From Pseudokordiimonas caeni (GTDB lineage Bacteria; Pseudomonadota; Alphaproteobacteria; Sphingomonadales; Kordiimonadaceae), in NCBI RefSeq assembly GCF_026719705.1, contig NZ_JAPPRR010000001.1, positions 1,775,255-1,839,254 of the forward strand: 64,000 nt of DNA, given 5' to 3'. The position numbers and the translations under genes were made by a program. The notes under the pieces are model-generated. The model was given only the letters and a program-made list of their open reading frames with translations. It was not told the origin of the DNA and searched no databases. Below, in pieces: positions 8,226 through 17,456 of this stretch. How positions within the stretch are numbered: the stretch's first letter is position 1; the number at the start of each line of letters is the position of its first letter.

Positions 8226-9203
8226 CTACTTACGAGGCGGCACCATCTCCATGCCTTTCAAGTATTTGAACAGATCGCTGTCGGTGCTCAGCACCAGTGT
8301 TGAATCGGTCGCGATGATGGCCTTGTAAGCCTGCATGGTGCGGGTGAATTCAAAAAATTCCACCGATTGTGGGTTTTTGTTATAGGCGCCGGTATAGATT
8401 GCCGCCGCCTCCCCGTCGGCCCGCCCGCGTATTTCCTCAACCGCCTTGTAGGCTTCCGATTGAATCCGGTTCAGTTCGCGGACACGGTCCCCACGAATTC
8501 GGGCAGCTTCGCCGTTCCCTTCCGACAGGAAGAGTTCAGCAATCTGGCGCCGCTCGCTGACCATGCGATCGTAAATCTTGGGGCGTACGCTTTCGTTGTA
8601 ATTGATCCTCTTGAAACGAACATCAAGCAGCTCGATACCGAACACAGCGATTTTCGGCGCGGCGGAGGCAAAGATGTCCTGCTCCACCTGCTGGCGCCCT
8701 TTCCTGATCGGCACAAGCGAGCCGATGTTCGGCTCCGATGCGATTTCGGCGATCACTGCATCCCTCAGCGGAACCCTGTCGCGTGTCGTTCGAATGACCT
8801 CGATCAGCTCATGCTTTGCCACGGCATTCCTTGTTTCGCTGCCCAGGATGTCATCGAGCCGGGACTGCGCACTGCGTTCATCCCGCAAGCGCAGGAAATA
8901 TTGGAGAGGATCCGTGATGCGCCAACGGGCATAGAGGTCTACGGATATATAGAGTTTGTCTTTCGTCGGCATGTCCGATGGGTTCCCGTCCCATTCAAGT
9001 ATGCGTTTGTCGATCGGATTGACCTCTTGAATGAACGGCAGCTTGAACTTCAGACCCGCCGACACAACCGGCTTCCCAACCGGTTTACCAAACTGGGTGA
9101 TGATGGCCTGTTCGACTTCGCCAAGTGAATAAAGCGAATTGCCGAGCGTGATGCCTCCTGCTGCCAACACAAGCAGCCCTGCAATCTTGACCGACGTTTT
9201 CAT
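8226..9203 (-). CDS. hflC: HflC-type SPFH/band 7 membrane protein
   Basis: 325-aa partner of HflK. In Enterobacteria HflK-HflC form a large periplasm-facing cage around the FtsH protease and modulate its degradation of membrane proteins. Shows an N-terminal signal-anchor helix (ITLGNSLYSLGEVEQAIITQFGKPVG), the prohibitin-homology domain (LYISVDLYARWRITDP), and the C-terminal helical part with AEGNGEAARIRGDRV-type heptads and the family-typical end (FFEFTRTMQAYKA ... DSDLFKYLKGM). Starts inside the end of hflK with a 4-bp overlap. No ftsH is in the window, so this may be a second, island-borne hflKC set; whether another copy exists in the genome cannot be seen. Confidence 0.92.
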   Translation of the reverse strand: MKTSVKIAGLLVLAAGGITLGNSLYSLGEVEQAIITQFGKPVGKPVVSAGLKFKLPFIQEVNPIDKRILEWDGNPSDMPTKDKLYISVDLYARWRITDPLQYFLRLRDERSAQSRLDDILGSETRNAVAKHELIEVIRTTRDRVPLRDAVIAEIASEPNIGSLVPIRKGRQQVEQDIFASAAPKIAVFGIELLDVRFKRINYNESVRPKIYDRMVSERRQIAELFLSEGNGEAARIRGDRVRELNRIQSEAYKAVEEIRGRADGEAAAIYTGAYNKNPQSVEFFEFTRTMQAYKAIIATDSTLVLSTDSDLFKYLKGMEMVPPRK

Positions 9204-10267
9204 GGCTTGTCTCCGCTTGAAGGGTTCAGGGAGAGCAGCGGCAGCAGATTGCTGGCCGCTTCATCCACAATCACCTTGGCTTTGATACCCGGCAAGACAT
9301 CCTGCATGGTTTCTACATAGATTCGGCGCCGCGTCACCTCGGGCGCCTTCTCATATTCCACCAGCAGGGCATTGAAACGGGAGACATCCCCTTCAGCTTC
9401 ATTGATCCTTTTCAGGCGGTAACCATCGGCCTCGCGGATACGCTGATCTTTTTCACCTTCCGCAAGGGGAATGACCTTGTTGTAGTCGCGTCTGGCTTCA
9501 TTGATCAGCTTTTCCTTTTCCTGCTGGGCGCGATTGACCTCGTTGAAGGATTCCTGAACCGGCATGGGCGGATTGATATTCTTCAACTGCACCTGGTCGA
9601 TACTGATCCCCATGGCATATTTGGTGGCCAGCGCCTGCATCTTGACCAGCGCCTCGGATTCGATCTCCTGACGCCCGACAGTGATTACTTCATCGACCGT
9701 ACGGTCGCCGACCACCTCCCGCATGACGGATTCCGACACATACCGGAGCGTTCCACGCGGCTCGCGCACCTCGAACAGAAAATTTTTCGGACTGGAAATC
9801 CGATACTGCACAACCCATTCCACGAGAGCCGCATTCAGGTCGCCCGTGACCATTTGCGTTTCACGGGTAGCATCCTGGCCTGCCGGGCTCTGGTAGGGAT
9901 CGGAAGCGCCCGGCGTGATAAAGCCGAATTCCTGCTTCAACTGACGCTTGACCGGTACAATTGTCATCCGGTCAATCCCGAAGGGGACTTTGAAGTGCAG
10001 CCCGGGCGGAACTTCATCCAGATATTTTCCGAACCGCTGGACGATGGCAACGGAATCACTCGGGACCGTATAATAAGCCGACCATGCCCCCCATGCAGCA
10101 ACGATCAAAGCCGCCACCGCGACAATACCGGTCGGCCCGCCCGGCGGCAGGATCTGTTGAAGTAAGCGCCTGACTTCAGCTTGCAGGCCTTCAACCCCGG
10201 CGCCGTCACGATTCTGGCGCCCACAAGGATTGGGCGGTGTGCCGTTCGGACTTTCAGACATAGACAT
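9200..10267 (-). CDS. hflK: HflK-type SPFH/band 7 membrane protein
   Basis: 355-aa SPFH protein. A short polar N-terminus is followed by one membrane helix (TGIVAVAALIVAAWGAWSAYY), then the SPFH start (TVPSDSVAIVQRFGKYLDEVPPGLHFKVPFG) and the HflK-typical MVTGDLNAALVEWVVQYRI and VNRAQQEKEKLINEARRDYNKVIPLA stretches. The N-terminal Gly/Asp-rich region is shorter than in E. coli HflK (419 aa). It overlaps the preceding small gene by 14 bp and hflC by 4 bp, so the three are translationally linked. ATG at 10261 is an alternative start. Confidence 0.92.
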   Translation of the reverse strand: MSMSESPNGTPPNPCGRQNRDGAGVEGLQAEVRRLLQQILPPGGPTGIVAVAALIVAAWGAWSAYYTVPSDSVAIVQRFGKYLDEVPPGLHFKVPFGIDRMTIVPVKRQLKQEFGFITPGASDPYQSPAGQDATRETQMVTGDLNAALVEWVVQYRISSPKNFLFEVREPRGTLRYVSESVMREVVGDRTVDEVITVGRQEIESEALVKMQALATKYAMGISIDQVQLKNINPPMPVQESFNEVNRAQQEKEKLINEARRDYNKVIPLAEGEKDQRIREADGYRLKRINEAEGDVSRFNALLVEYEKAPEVTRRRIYVETMQDVLPGIKAKVIVDEAASNLLPLLSLNPSSGDKP

Positions 10268-10667
10268 CTACCCGACGCTTGATCGCAAGACTGGAAAATA
10301 TCGCCAGAATGACGGATTCCTTGACCCTGTCAGCGCGCATCATGAGCCGTATCAGGGGAGCGGACAGAAGGTCATCCAGCCCAAGCAGACCGGCATCGCG
10401 GGGCGCAAGTGCAACAGCCTCGCGCCACCGTGCCACATCAAGCTCTTCCCATGGCACCGTCAACCTTTGCGAAAGTCCGGGATGCTCTGCCTTTGGAAGA
10501 AGCTGCAGCGTGATCGTTGTGCGCAGACAATCCGGCAGGAACATGCCCTCCAGAATGTCTTCGTCTGCTTCCAGTCCATAGGTGCCGGGAGGCAAGGTCT
10601 CGTCAAAACCTTCAAGCTCGAAGGGACGTGTGAAGGTCATGGTGGATTTTACGGTGCGCATAAACAT
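10254..10667 (-). CDS. Conserved hypothetical protein, paralogue 1 of a three-member family
   Basis: 137 aa, function unknown. The N-terminal 60 residues match the genes at 10740 and 11845: TMTFTRPFELEGFDETLPPGTYGLEADEDILEG, i.e. a TFxxPFxxxGFDExxxxGxYxxExDEexLEG signature followed by a region with basic residues and a beta-rich LTVPWEELDVARWREAV part. Unlike its paralogues it ends in a hydrophobic stretch (LIRLMMRADRVKESVILAIFSSLAI). The ATG has AAGGGGA seven bases upstream. The 14-bp overlap with hflK suggests its product works with, or is dosed with, HflKC. I recognise this signature as recurrent in alphaproteobacterial hypothetical proteins but know no function. Confidence 0.75.
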   Translation of the reverse strand: MFMRTVKSTMTFTRPFELEGFDETLPPGTYGLEADEDILEGMFLPDCLRTTITLQLLPKAEHPGLSQRLTVPWEELDVARWREAVALAPRDAGLLGLDDLLSAPLIRLMMRADRVKESVILAIFSSLAIKRRVDVYV

Positions 10668-10739
10668 GGCAATCCCCTTTCTGTAGGATGCTGCAGACAG
10701 TGGAATCGCGCCGCGGCGAGCGATACGATGCTGCTGAAT

Positions 10740-11171
10740 TTATTCCCCCCATAAGCTCAAGGTGCGGCGACGCCTCGCCACCGCTAGCCTTCCATTCCGC
10801 GGCATCCCGTCATCGTCGGCACGGGCCAATGCCAGTTTATCAAACGGAGTCAATGGACTGCCTGCGTGGATTGCCGCCTTCGGGGCCTGTTCGGGCCGTC
10901 GACTGTTCGCCCTTGACAGCGCGACATCGTGTTCGAGCGCTAAGGCAAAGGCGTCCGCATCGACCGACAACATTCTCGACATGCCGGGATGGGAAGGGTC
11001 ATCGTGCAGGAACATATGAACTGTCCGCCGCATGACAGGCGCAAATGTCAGGCCCTCAAAGATTTCTTCATCAATTTCGATATTGTATCGCCCCGCCTCG
11101 ATCATCTCGTCGAAACCGGCGACGGTGAAAGGGTGCGCGAATGTAACGGATTTTGAGGTGGATCGGATCAT
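10740..11171 (-). CDS. Conserved hypothetical protein, paralogue 2
   Basis: 143 aa. Shares with its neighbours SVTFAHPFTVAGFDEMIEAGRYNIEIDEEIFEGL, then MRRTVHMFLHDDPSHPGMSRMLSVDADAFALALEHDVAL, which is close to the 11845 protein (VHIFLNGREGGPGVSRMLTLNADSFALALNRDIA). C-terminal third is low-complexity, basic and also shares FDKLALARA with FDQLALARA of the 11845 protein. Preceded by AAAGG ahead of the ATG and sits 24 bp after the small gene at 11196, with which it forms a duplicated two-gene unit. No catalytic motif, signal peptide or membrane helix seen. Function unknown. Confidence 0.75.
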   Translation of the reverse strand: MIRSTSKSVTFAHPFTVAGFDEMIEAGRYNIEIDEEIFEGLTFAPVMRRTVHMFLHDDPSHPGMSRMLSVDADAFALALEHDVALSRANSRRPEQAPKAAIHAGSPLTPFDKLALARADDDGMPRNGRLAVARRRRTLSLWGE

Positions 11172-11195
11172 CGTTTTGCCTTTCCGAATTCGGCT

Positions 11196-11396
11196 CTATC
11201 GCGGGCCCACCCGTTCGAAACTGTCGCCACGAATGTCCCGGCGCGCTTGGGAAATTGCGTCTCCCAAGGTCGAATACTTGAAGTCTTTGTAGTGAAAATA
11301 GAGGACGGGTACACAAGTGATCCCGTATTTCTCCATGTCTTGGCGGGCGAGATGTCTGGACGACGCATCCCGACCGAGGGCATCTCGGCTGGACAT
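11196..11396 (-). CDS. Small conserved protein, 66 aa, paralogue of 12275-12463
   Basis: The C-terminal half, KYGITCVPVLYFHYKDFKYSTLGDAISQARRD, aligns without gaps to RQYGIICVSVEYFQYGGFRYPNLEEAVSQAKRD of the protein at 12275. That supports both as real genes. The ATG at 11396 has GGAAGGAA about seven bases upstream. A 71-codon frame in another phase overlaps it (11168-11383) but lacks this similarity and is rejected. Predicted soluble, short alpha/beta protein of unknown role; always followed here by a TFxxPF-family gene. Confidence 0.7.
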   Translation of the reverse strand: MSSRDALGRDASSRHLARQDMEKYGITCVPVLYFHYKDFKYSTLGDAISQARRDIRGDSFERVGPR

Positions 11397-11844
11397 TATT
11401 GTTCCTTCCTATATGGGCGAGCCGGGCAACATCCCGGCGGATGCACGAATTCGGTGCCGCGGCGAGGGGGTGCTGGAGAGATAGATCTCAGGATTGTCAG
11501 GCCTGTCCAAGGCGGTCGCACCCGGAGAGCGACGTTTGAATTCGCTGCGAAAGCGATTTTCCGCTCAGTAGCGCGAATTTCACCTTAGACGAATTACTGC
11601 GTGGCAGGGAGGGTCGGAATATACTCACGAATGGAAGTCAGGGCCGGGCGTCCAAGATGAGTATTTTATTGCAGTAACATTGCCGGACGGAAAAACCTGC
11701 TGCGCGGTGAAAGCAACGTTACACCGAGGCGCAAGTCGCCATCTGTCGGACGCATGAAACGCGCCCCTGCGACAAGGCTTGTCGAGCAATCGGATCGAGG
11801 CTTGATCGCCACAGAATGGTGCGCAAAGTCATCAGCATGCATGT
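11397..11844. other. Intergenic region, no gene seen
   Basis: About 450 bp between the two copies of the small two-gene module. Short minus-strand frames here show no similarity to anything nearby and lack ribosome sites. It presumably carries the promoter of the downstream module. I see no repeat, box or strong hairpin in it. Confidence 0.4.
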
Positions 11845-12228
11845 TCAATTGAAATCGCTCCTGACGTCATTGGCTCGGGCGAGAGCAAGCTGGTCAAACC
11901 AGTTTGCACTGGTCTGTGGCCGTGGAGCCCTTGGGCTCACGCCCCCTGCCCCCTGCTGCGCGGCGGCCCTCACACGGGCAATGTCCCTGTTCAGCGCCAA
12001 AGCGAACGAATCTGCATTCAGGGTCAGCATTCTCGAAACCCCAGGGCCGCCTTCACGCCCATTCAGGAAAATGTGGACCCTTTTCCGGACTGCTGCAGCA
12101 ACACGCTGACCCGCCAGAACTTCTTCTTCATAGTCGACGTTATAGGTCCCGGCAGCGATCACTTCGTCAAACCCTTCAACGGTGAAGGGGTGCGCGAACG
12201 TGACAGTTTTTGAGGTCGTGAGAATCAT
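11845..12228 (-). CDS. Conserved hypothetical protein, paralogue 3
   Basis: 127 aa from the ATG at 12228, which has AGGAG nine bases upstream; the longer frame to 12411 overlaps the small gene upstream and adds unrelated basic sequence. Carries the family signature TVTFAHPFTVEGFDEVIAAGTYNVDYEEEVLAG and the second block VHIFLNGREGGPGVSRMLTLNADSFALAL. It is nearest to the 10740 protein. Forms a pair with 12275-12463 in the same order and spacing class as 11196/10740. No membrane helix; function unknown. Confidence 0.75.
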   Translation of the reverse strand: MILTTSKTVTFAHPFTVEGFDEVIAAGTYNVDYEEEVLAGQRVAAAVRKRVHIFLNGREGGPGVSRMLTLNADSFALALNRDIARVRAAAQQGAGGVSPRAPRPQTSANWFDQLALARANDVRSDFN

Positions 12229-12274
12229 CTCATTCAACTCCTGCAGCCCATGACTGGATCCCGGATGGCTCATG

Positions 12275-12463
12275 CTAGATGTCTGACTCGTGCGCATACT
12301 GGTCACGTTTTGCCTGACTGACCGCCTCCTCGAGGTTCGGGTACCTGAAGCCGCCGTATTGAAAATATTCAACCGAAACACAAATGATCCCATACTGACG
12401 CAGGAGATCACGCTTCTTCACATCCTTTGATGTCGTCTGTACGGGCGAGTGTTGAGCCGCCAT
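12275..12463 (-). CDS. Small conserved protein, 62 aa, paralogue of 11196-11396
   Basis: Starts at the ATG 12463 with AAGGGA eight bases upstream (a TTG at 12469 is also in frame). The segment LRQYGIICVSVEYFQYGGFRYPNLEEAVSQAKRD is homologous to the 66-aa protein at 11196. First gene of the leftward stress operon that runs towards hflKC. Unknown function; the aromatic-rich YFxYxxFxYxxLxxAxSQAxRD pattern is the feature worth searching with. Confidence 0.7.
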   Translation of the reverse strand: MAAQHSPVQTTSKDVKKRDLLRQYGIICVSVEYFQYGGFRYPNLEEAVSQAKRDQYAHESDI

Positions 12464-12875
12464 GTTCAAATTCCCTTGTTCATGCTTCCGGCGCCGGACA
12501 AGCCAGTTTCCTCTCGCAATAGCTACGACAGCTTTCTCAAGCAGCTGATGCGCGAAACAAGAGCGGCGAGGTCTCGTGCGGGCCCAACCGGCACCATATC
12601 TCGTGCCATCAGCTCTGGCGCCACATACCCAGCATCAATCAGTCCGGGATTACCGGACAGGTACGGATTCTACGCATAACAATAAAAACTTCTCATCCGA
12701 CCAATAATAAAAAACCATAAAAACAAATTTGAATAATAAACCCATACTCATTCAATATACTTCAATAAAAACTCTATTTTATTTAAATATACATATACGG
12801 AAGATTTATATTTAAAATTGTGATACAATGCAAAAATATTGCTCATTTCGGGCATACTCACCACATCTGGAAGCA
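12464..12875. promoter_or_regulatory. Divergent AT-rich intergenic region
   Basis: Separates the leftward small-protein operon from the rightward giant sensor gene. The stretch 12675-12835 is strikingly AT-rich (runs such as AATAATAAAAAACC and TATTTAAATATACATATA) in an otherwise GC-rich window and is the obvious promoter region for both directions. No inverted repeat strong enough to call an operator was found. Confidence 0.5.
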
Positions 12876-15800
12876 ATGAATAAAAACCCCAGCCGGTCAC
12901 GGAACGACGCAAGTTCCCGTGGCAACAGTCGCCACTCATCCCTCCCTCTGGAGCAGCCTCTGAAGCTGTTTCCATTCTCGGTCGTCGGTATCGGCGCTTC
13001 AGCGGGGGGGCTGGATGCGTGCAGAAAATTCCTGACCGCCCTGCCAGCCAACAGCGGAATGGCCTTCATTCTGGTCCAGCACCTTGATCCGACCCATGAA
13101 AGCATGCTGCCCGACCTCCTGGCCGGCTACACCCACTTGACCGTATATCAGGCATGTGACGGCATGCCGGTCGAGCGAAACCACCTTTACATCATCCCGC
13201 CGGGATACCAGCTCTGGGTGGAGGGCACGACCCTACGGCTTTCACGCCCGCCGCCCGTAACGGGCACCAGACTGCCGATCGACTTCCTGCTGCATTCGCT
13301 GAGCAGGGCCTATCGGGAGCGCGCGCTGGCCGTCATCCTATCTGGCACCGGCACAGACGGAAGTCTTGGACTGAAATCCATTCATGAAGCGGGCGGACTG
13401 GTCATCGCCCAGGATCCGGACGAGGCTGATCATAACAGCATGCCACTGAACGCCATCCAGTCAGGGATGGTAGATCTGGTTCTGCCGGTTGCCGAAATAC
13501 CTGACGCACTGATCGCGTTCGACCGTCGCCTCGGCGAAATCCGGGCACACAACGCCCGGTCACCCACAAAAAGTGAAACCAATTGGCTGCCGGAAATCAT
13601 TGACCTGCTGCACAGCCACACGCGGCATGACTTCCATCTTTACAAGTCCGGCACGTTGCAACGCCGGATAGAACGGCGCATGGCGATGGCCGAAACCGGC
13701 CCGGAAAGCGTCGCCAATTATGTCAATCTCCTGCGCCGAAATCCGGCGGAACTGACAGCCCTGATGAAAGACCTGCTGATCAATGTGACGGCATTCTTCA
13801 GGGATTCCCCTGTCTTTTCATACCTTGCCAAGACCATTTTGCCGGATCTGGTGAAAAGACTGGCACCGAGCAAGGCGATCCGCATCTGGGTTGCGGGCTG
13901 CAGCACCGGCGAGGAAGCCTATTCCCTGGCCATGCTGCTTCGCGAAAGTATGGGCCCTTCCCAGAAGATCCGCTTCAACATCCTTGCGTCTGATGTTGAC
14001 GCAGAAGCGATCGCCACAGCCCGGGCTGGCACATATTCCCGCAATATCGAGGCGGACGTTTCGCCCGAACGGCTGGCGCGCTTCTTTGTCCGTGAAGGTG
14101 ACGGGTACCGTGTGACAGCTGAGTTGAGAGAAGATGTCGTCTTCACGGTCCACGACTTGCTCAAAGACCCGCCATTTTCACATATCGACCTGATTTCTTG
14201 CCGTAATCTGATGATTTATCTGCAACCCGAAGCGCAGGAAAAAATCATTTCGCTTTTCCATTTCTCACTTCGAAATGGCGGCTATGTGCTGCTCGGGAGC
14301 GCGGAACGGATTCCGGCTGACGACAAGCGGTTTGTCATTCAGTCAGATACCAACCAGCTGTACCGTCACACCAATTTCCGCCGTCCCGGCGACTTCGGGA
14401 TGTTGATGGGCCTCGGCGCTGATTTTCAGTTCACACCGTCCGGCCCCAGTGCAGGGCTTGCCACAAAACAAGGCTCGCTCGCCCAACTTTGCCAACAACT
14501 GGCGCTTAATGCTTTTGCACCGGCGTCGGTCCTAATCAATGACCGACGGGAATGCCTCTATACCCTCGGCCCGACAGACAAGTATCTGCAAGTTGCGCCT
14601 GGCAGCGTAACGCAAGACCTGCTCGCCATGACCCGGCCCGACATTCGGAACAAACTGCGTCAGGCTATCCAGCAAGCTCTGCGCGACAAGGAACGCGCGC
14701 TCGTCCAATGCATCAGAGCCGACAAGGAAGGGGAAAATCATTCGATCACCATAAGCGCGCAACCTGTGCGCAGCGAAGATGAGGACCTTCTGTTTATCAG
14801 TTTTAGCGAAAACGAAAAGCGTATCGCCCGACAGGACGCCCAGCCGAACGATTCAGAAACGCGCCAAAATTACGACCTGCAGCAGGAACTGGATATGACC
14901 AGGTCGGAACTTCATGAAGTCACCCTTGCCCTTGAAGAATCAAAAGGCGAGCAACGTGCCATTTATCAGGAAGCCCTGTCCTTCCGCGAAGAATTCCAGG
15001 TGACCAATGAGGAACTGCTCGCTTCCAAAGAAGAGCTTCAGGCGCTCAACGAAGAACTGACCGCCCTCAACAGTCAACTTCAGGAAACCCTTGATCATCA
15101 GAGAACGACCTCGAACGATCTGCAGAACATCCTGTTCAGCACCAATGTGGCCACGCTTTTCCTGGACCGCAGCCTGAATATCCGCTTTTTCACGCCGGCA
15201 ATCAAAGGCCTCTTCAACGTCATCGACAGCGACATTGGCCGCCCTCTTGGCGACATGCGGTCACTGGTGGCAGATGATGCTCTCTTAACTGACGCCCAAG
15301 CTGTCCTCGACAATTCCGGGTCGGCGGATCACGAGATCATGGGGCGGAGCGGCACCTGTTTCGCCCGCCGTATCCTCCCCTATGTGACCCGGGAAGGGAA
15401 TGTTGCAGGGGTCGTCATCACCTTTGTCGACATCTCCGACCGCAAACGCGATGCCGACGAGCTTCAGGAAGCAAAAAGGCAGGCCGATCAGGCCAATATT
15501 GCAAAATCGCACTTCCTGGCTGCGGCCAGCCACGACCTGCGGCAGCCGCTGCAGACGCTGGCGCTCATGCAGGGCATTCTTGCCAAGAATATCGAGGGCT
15601 CCCGTGCCCGGGAGATGGTTGACCGGATGGATGACACCATCGGCTCAATGTCCGGGATGCTGAACGCCTTGCTGGACATCAACCAGATCGACGCTGGCGT
15701 CATTCGTGCCGATGTAATCGATTTTCCGATCAGCGGCATGCTTGAGCGGCTTACCGACGAATTCAAATATCATGCAGAATCCCATGGGCTTCAGTTCCGC

Positions 15801-17282
15801 GCGGTATCATGCGGATTACAAATCCAGAGCGACCCCAGCCTGCTTGAGCAGATGGTGCGCAATCTCCTTGCAAATGCCTTCAAATACACACGAAAAGGCC
15901 GGGTACTTCTTGGCTGCCGCCGCCTTGGCGATGCGCTTTCGGTTGAGATTTGGGACACCGGGGTCGGCATTCCGGAGGAAGAATTCAAGCTCATTTTTGA
16001 AGAATATTACCAGCTCGACAACGCAGCACGGGAGCGCAGCAAAGGGCTGGGCCTGGGGCTGTCAATCGTCAAGCGGCTCGGGAACCTGCTTGGCCACCCG
16101 CTTCATGTTCGGTCATGGCTTGGCAAGGGATCGGTGTTCAGCATCGAGGTTCCCATCGCCCGGCCGGCCGATGGGTCTGAGCACTCGTCGGCGCCGAAGC
16201 AGCGCCATAGCAGCGAAGCCGTTGCAGACGAAGGCCTTAAAGGTACGATCCTTATTGTGGAGGACGATTCCGATGTAAGGGAACTTCTGGAAGACATTCT
16301 CCGCGCCGAAGGGCACCGGATTCTTTCCGCGGCCAATGGCGAGGACGCCCAGAGCCTGCTCTCGCGTGGCGATGCCAGACCCGACCTTATACTCACCGAT
16401 TATAACCTGCCCAAAACCATGACCGGCCTGTCGCTGGCCCATGAACTGAGAAAGAAACTCGGCCGCGATATTCCTGTTGTCGTGCTGACCGGCGATATTT
16501 CGACCCGCACCTTGCAGGAAATAAAAAGACTGCACTGCGTACAGCTTAACAAGCCGGTCAAAGCCAGAGCCCTTTTGGCGATTGTTCAGGACTTGCTGGG
16601 CCGCAAGGATAAAGACACGACAGATGTCGAGGCTTCTTCGTCAACAACCGTAATGGCAAAATCCGAGGGCCCGACAATCTATATCGTCGATGATGACCGA
16701 CAAGTCCGCGAAGCACTGCGATCGGTTGTCCAGGATCTGGGCCACAAGGCGCGGACCTTCCCAAGCGCGGAAGAGTTCCTGTCTTCATACAAACGCGGTG
16801 AGAACGGCTGCCTGTTAGTCGATATTGGCTTGCCGGGGATGGACGGCTTTGGGCTTTTGACGCAGCTTCACGAAATGGAGCCCCGCTATCCGGCCATCAT
16901 GATCACAGGGAACGGCGATGTTGCAATGGCGGTTCGAGCCATGAAGGCCGGTGCGTCCGACTTTATCGAAAAGCCTGTCAGTACCGCGGAACTTGCCGCA
17001 AGCCTTCAGCTAATTCTGGACCATGCAGAAAGCACCGAACTGCACACGGCATGGAACACACATGCCTGCCAGATGATCGAGCAACTTACAGTGCGTCAAC
17101 GTCAGGTCATGGATATGATCCTTGCTGGCCACCCAAACAAGAATATCGCAGCCGACCTCGGCATCAGCCAGCGCACGGTCGAAAATCACCGCGCCGCCAT
17201 CATGCACAAGACGGGCTCCAAATCCTTGCCTGCCCTTGCGCGACTGGCCGTGGCCGCCTCCAATACAGCTTCAGACAGCTGA
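12876..17282 (+). CDS. CheB-CheR-PAS-histidine kinase-REC-REC-LuxR fusion protein
   Basis: A 1468-aa cytoplasmic signalling protein. Domains in order (nt): CheB methylesterase 12975-13530 (Ser in GIGASAGG, His in LVQHLDPTH, Asp in GTGTDGSLG); CheR methyltransferase 13590-14390 (SAM motif VAGCSTGEEAYSLA); a long coiled coil 14860-15110; PAS 15120-15450; histidine kinase with H-box SHDLRQPLQ near 15525, N-box RNLLANAFKYT and GLGLGLSIVKRLG; first receiver 16245-16590 (LTDYNLPK); second receiver 16675-17010 (LVDIGLPGMDGFG); FixJ/NarL-type helix-turn-helix 17080-17270 (LTVRQRQVMDMILAG ... RTVENHRAAIMHKTG). The two C-terminal domains form a complete FixJ-class regulator, so sensor, modifier and DNA-binding output are one chain. 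ATG 12876 has GGAAG upstream; ATG 12828 is an alternative without a ribosome site. No MCP gene is nearby. Confidence 0.92.
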   Translation: MNKNPSRSRNDASSRGNSRHSSLPLEQPLKLFPFSVVGIGASAGGLDACRKFLTALPANSGMAFILVQHLDPTHESMLPDLLAGYTHLTVYQACDGMPVERNHLYIIPPGYQLWVEGTTLRLSRPPPVTGTRLPIDFLLHSLSRAYRERALAVILSGTGTDGSLGLKSIHEAGGLVIAQDPDEADHNSMPLNAIQSGMVDLVLPVAEIPDALIAFDRRLGEIRAHNARSPTKSETNWLPEIIDLLHSHTRHDFHLYKSGTLQRRIERRMAMAETGPESVANYVNLLRRNPAELTALMKDLLINVTAFFRDSPVFSYLAKTILPDLVKRLAPSKAIRIWVAGCSTGEEAYSLAMLLRESMGPSQKIRFNILASDVDAEAIATARAGTYSRNIEADVSPERLARFFVREGDGYRVTAELREDVVFTVHDLLKDPPFSHIDLISCRNLMIYLQPEAQEKIISLFHFSLRNGGYVLLGSAERIPADDKRFVIQSDTNQLYRHTNFRRPGDFGMLMGLGADFQFTPSGPSAGLATKQGSLAQLCQQLALNAFAPASVLINDRRECLYTLGPTDKYLQVAPGSVTQDLLAMTRPDIRNKLRQAIQQALRDKERALVQCIRADKEGENHSITISAQPVRSEDEDLLFISFSENEKRIARQDAQPNDSETRQNYDLQQELDMTRSELHEVTLALEESKGEQRAIYQEALSFREEFQVTNEELLASKEELQALNEELTALNSQLQETLDHQRTTSNDLQNILFSTNVATLFLDRSLNIRFFTPAIKGLFNVIDSDIGRPLGDMRSLVADDALLTDAQAVLDNSGSADHEIMGRSGTCFARRILPYVTREGNVAGVVITFVDISDRKRDADELQEAKRQADQANIAKSHFLAAASHDLRQPLQTLALMQGILAKNIEGSRAREMVDRMDDTIGSMSGMLNALLDINQIDAGVIRADVIDFPISGMLERLTDEFKYHAESHGLQFRAVSCGLQIQSDPSLLEQMVRNLLANAFKYTRKGRVLLGCRRLGDALSVEIWDTGVGIPEEEFKLIFEEYYQLDNAARERSKGLGLGLSIVKRLGNLLGHPLHVRSWLGKGSVFSIEVPIARPADGSEHSSAPKQRHSSEAVADEGLKGTILIVEDDSDVRELLEDILRAEGHRILSAANGEDAQSLLSRGDARPDLILTDYNLPKTMTGLSLAHELRKKLGRDIPVVVLTGDISTRTLQEIKRLHCVQLNKPVKARALLAIVQDLLGRKDKDTTDVEASSSTTVMAKSEGPTIYIVDDDRQVREALRSVVQDLGHKARTFPSAEEFLSSYKRGENGCLLVDIGLPGMDGFGLLTQLHEMEPRYPAIMITGNGDVAMAVRAMKAGASDFIEKPVSTAELAASLQLILDHAESTELHTAWNTHACQMIEQLTVRQRQVMDMILAGHPNKNIAADLGISQRTVENHRAAIMHKTGSKSLPALARLAVAASNTASDS

Positions 17283-17294
17283 ATGACAAAAAGA

Positions 17295-17326
17295 ATGCCC
17301 GGCCTCTTTTGTGGGCGACCGGGCAT
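17295..17326 (+). terminator. Hairpin after the fusion sensor gene
   Basis: ATGCCCGG / CCGGGCAT, an 8-bp perfect stem with a 16-nt loop, 13 bp after the stop of the fusion gene. No T-run follows, so termination is tentative. Confidence 0.45.
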
Positions 17327-17456
17327 CAAGGGCATCAGGCAAAAAAATAGCTTTGATCGTAGCAATAAATCATTTTTGCGGAGCACCACTCCCTGTTCGA
17401 CCGAGAGCGATAAACACTGCGAGTATTTCAGCATCAAGATCAGCCTTGTCCCGCCT

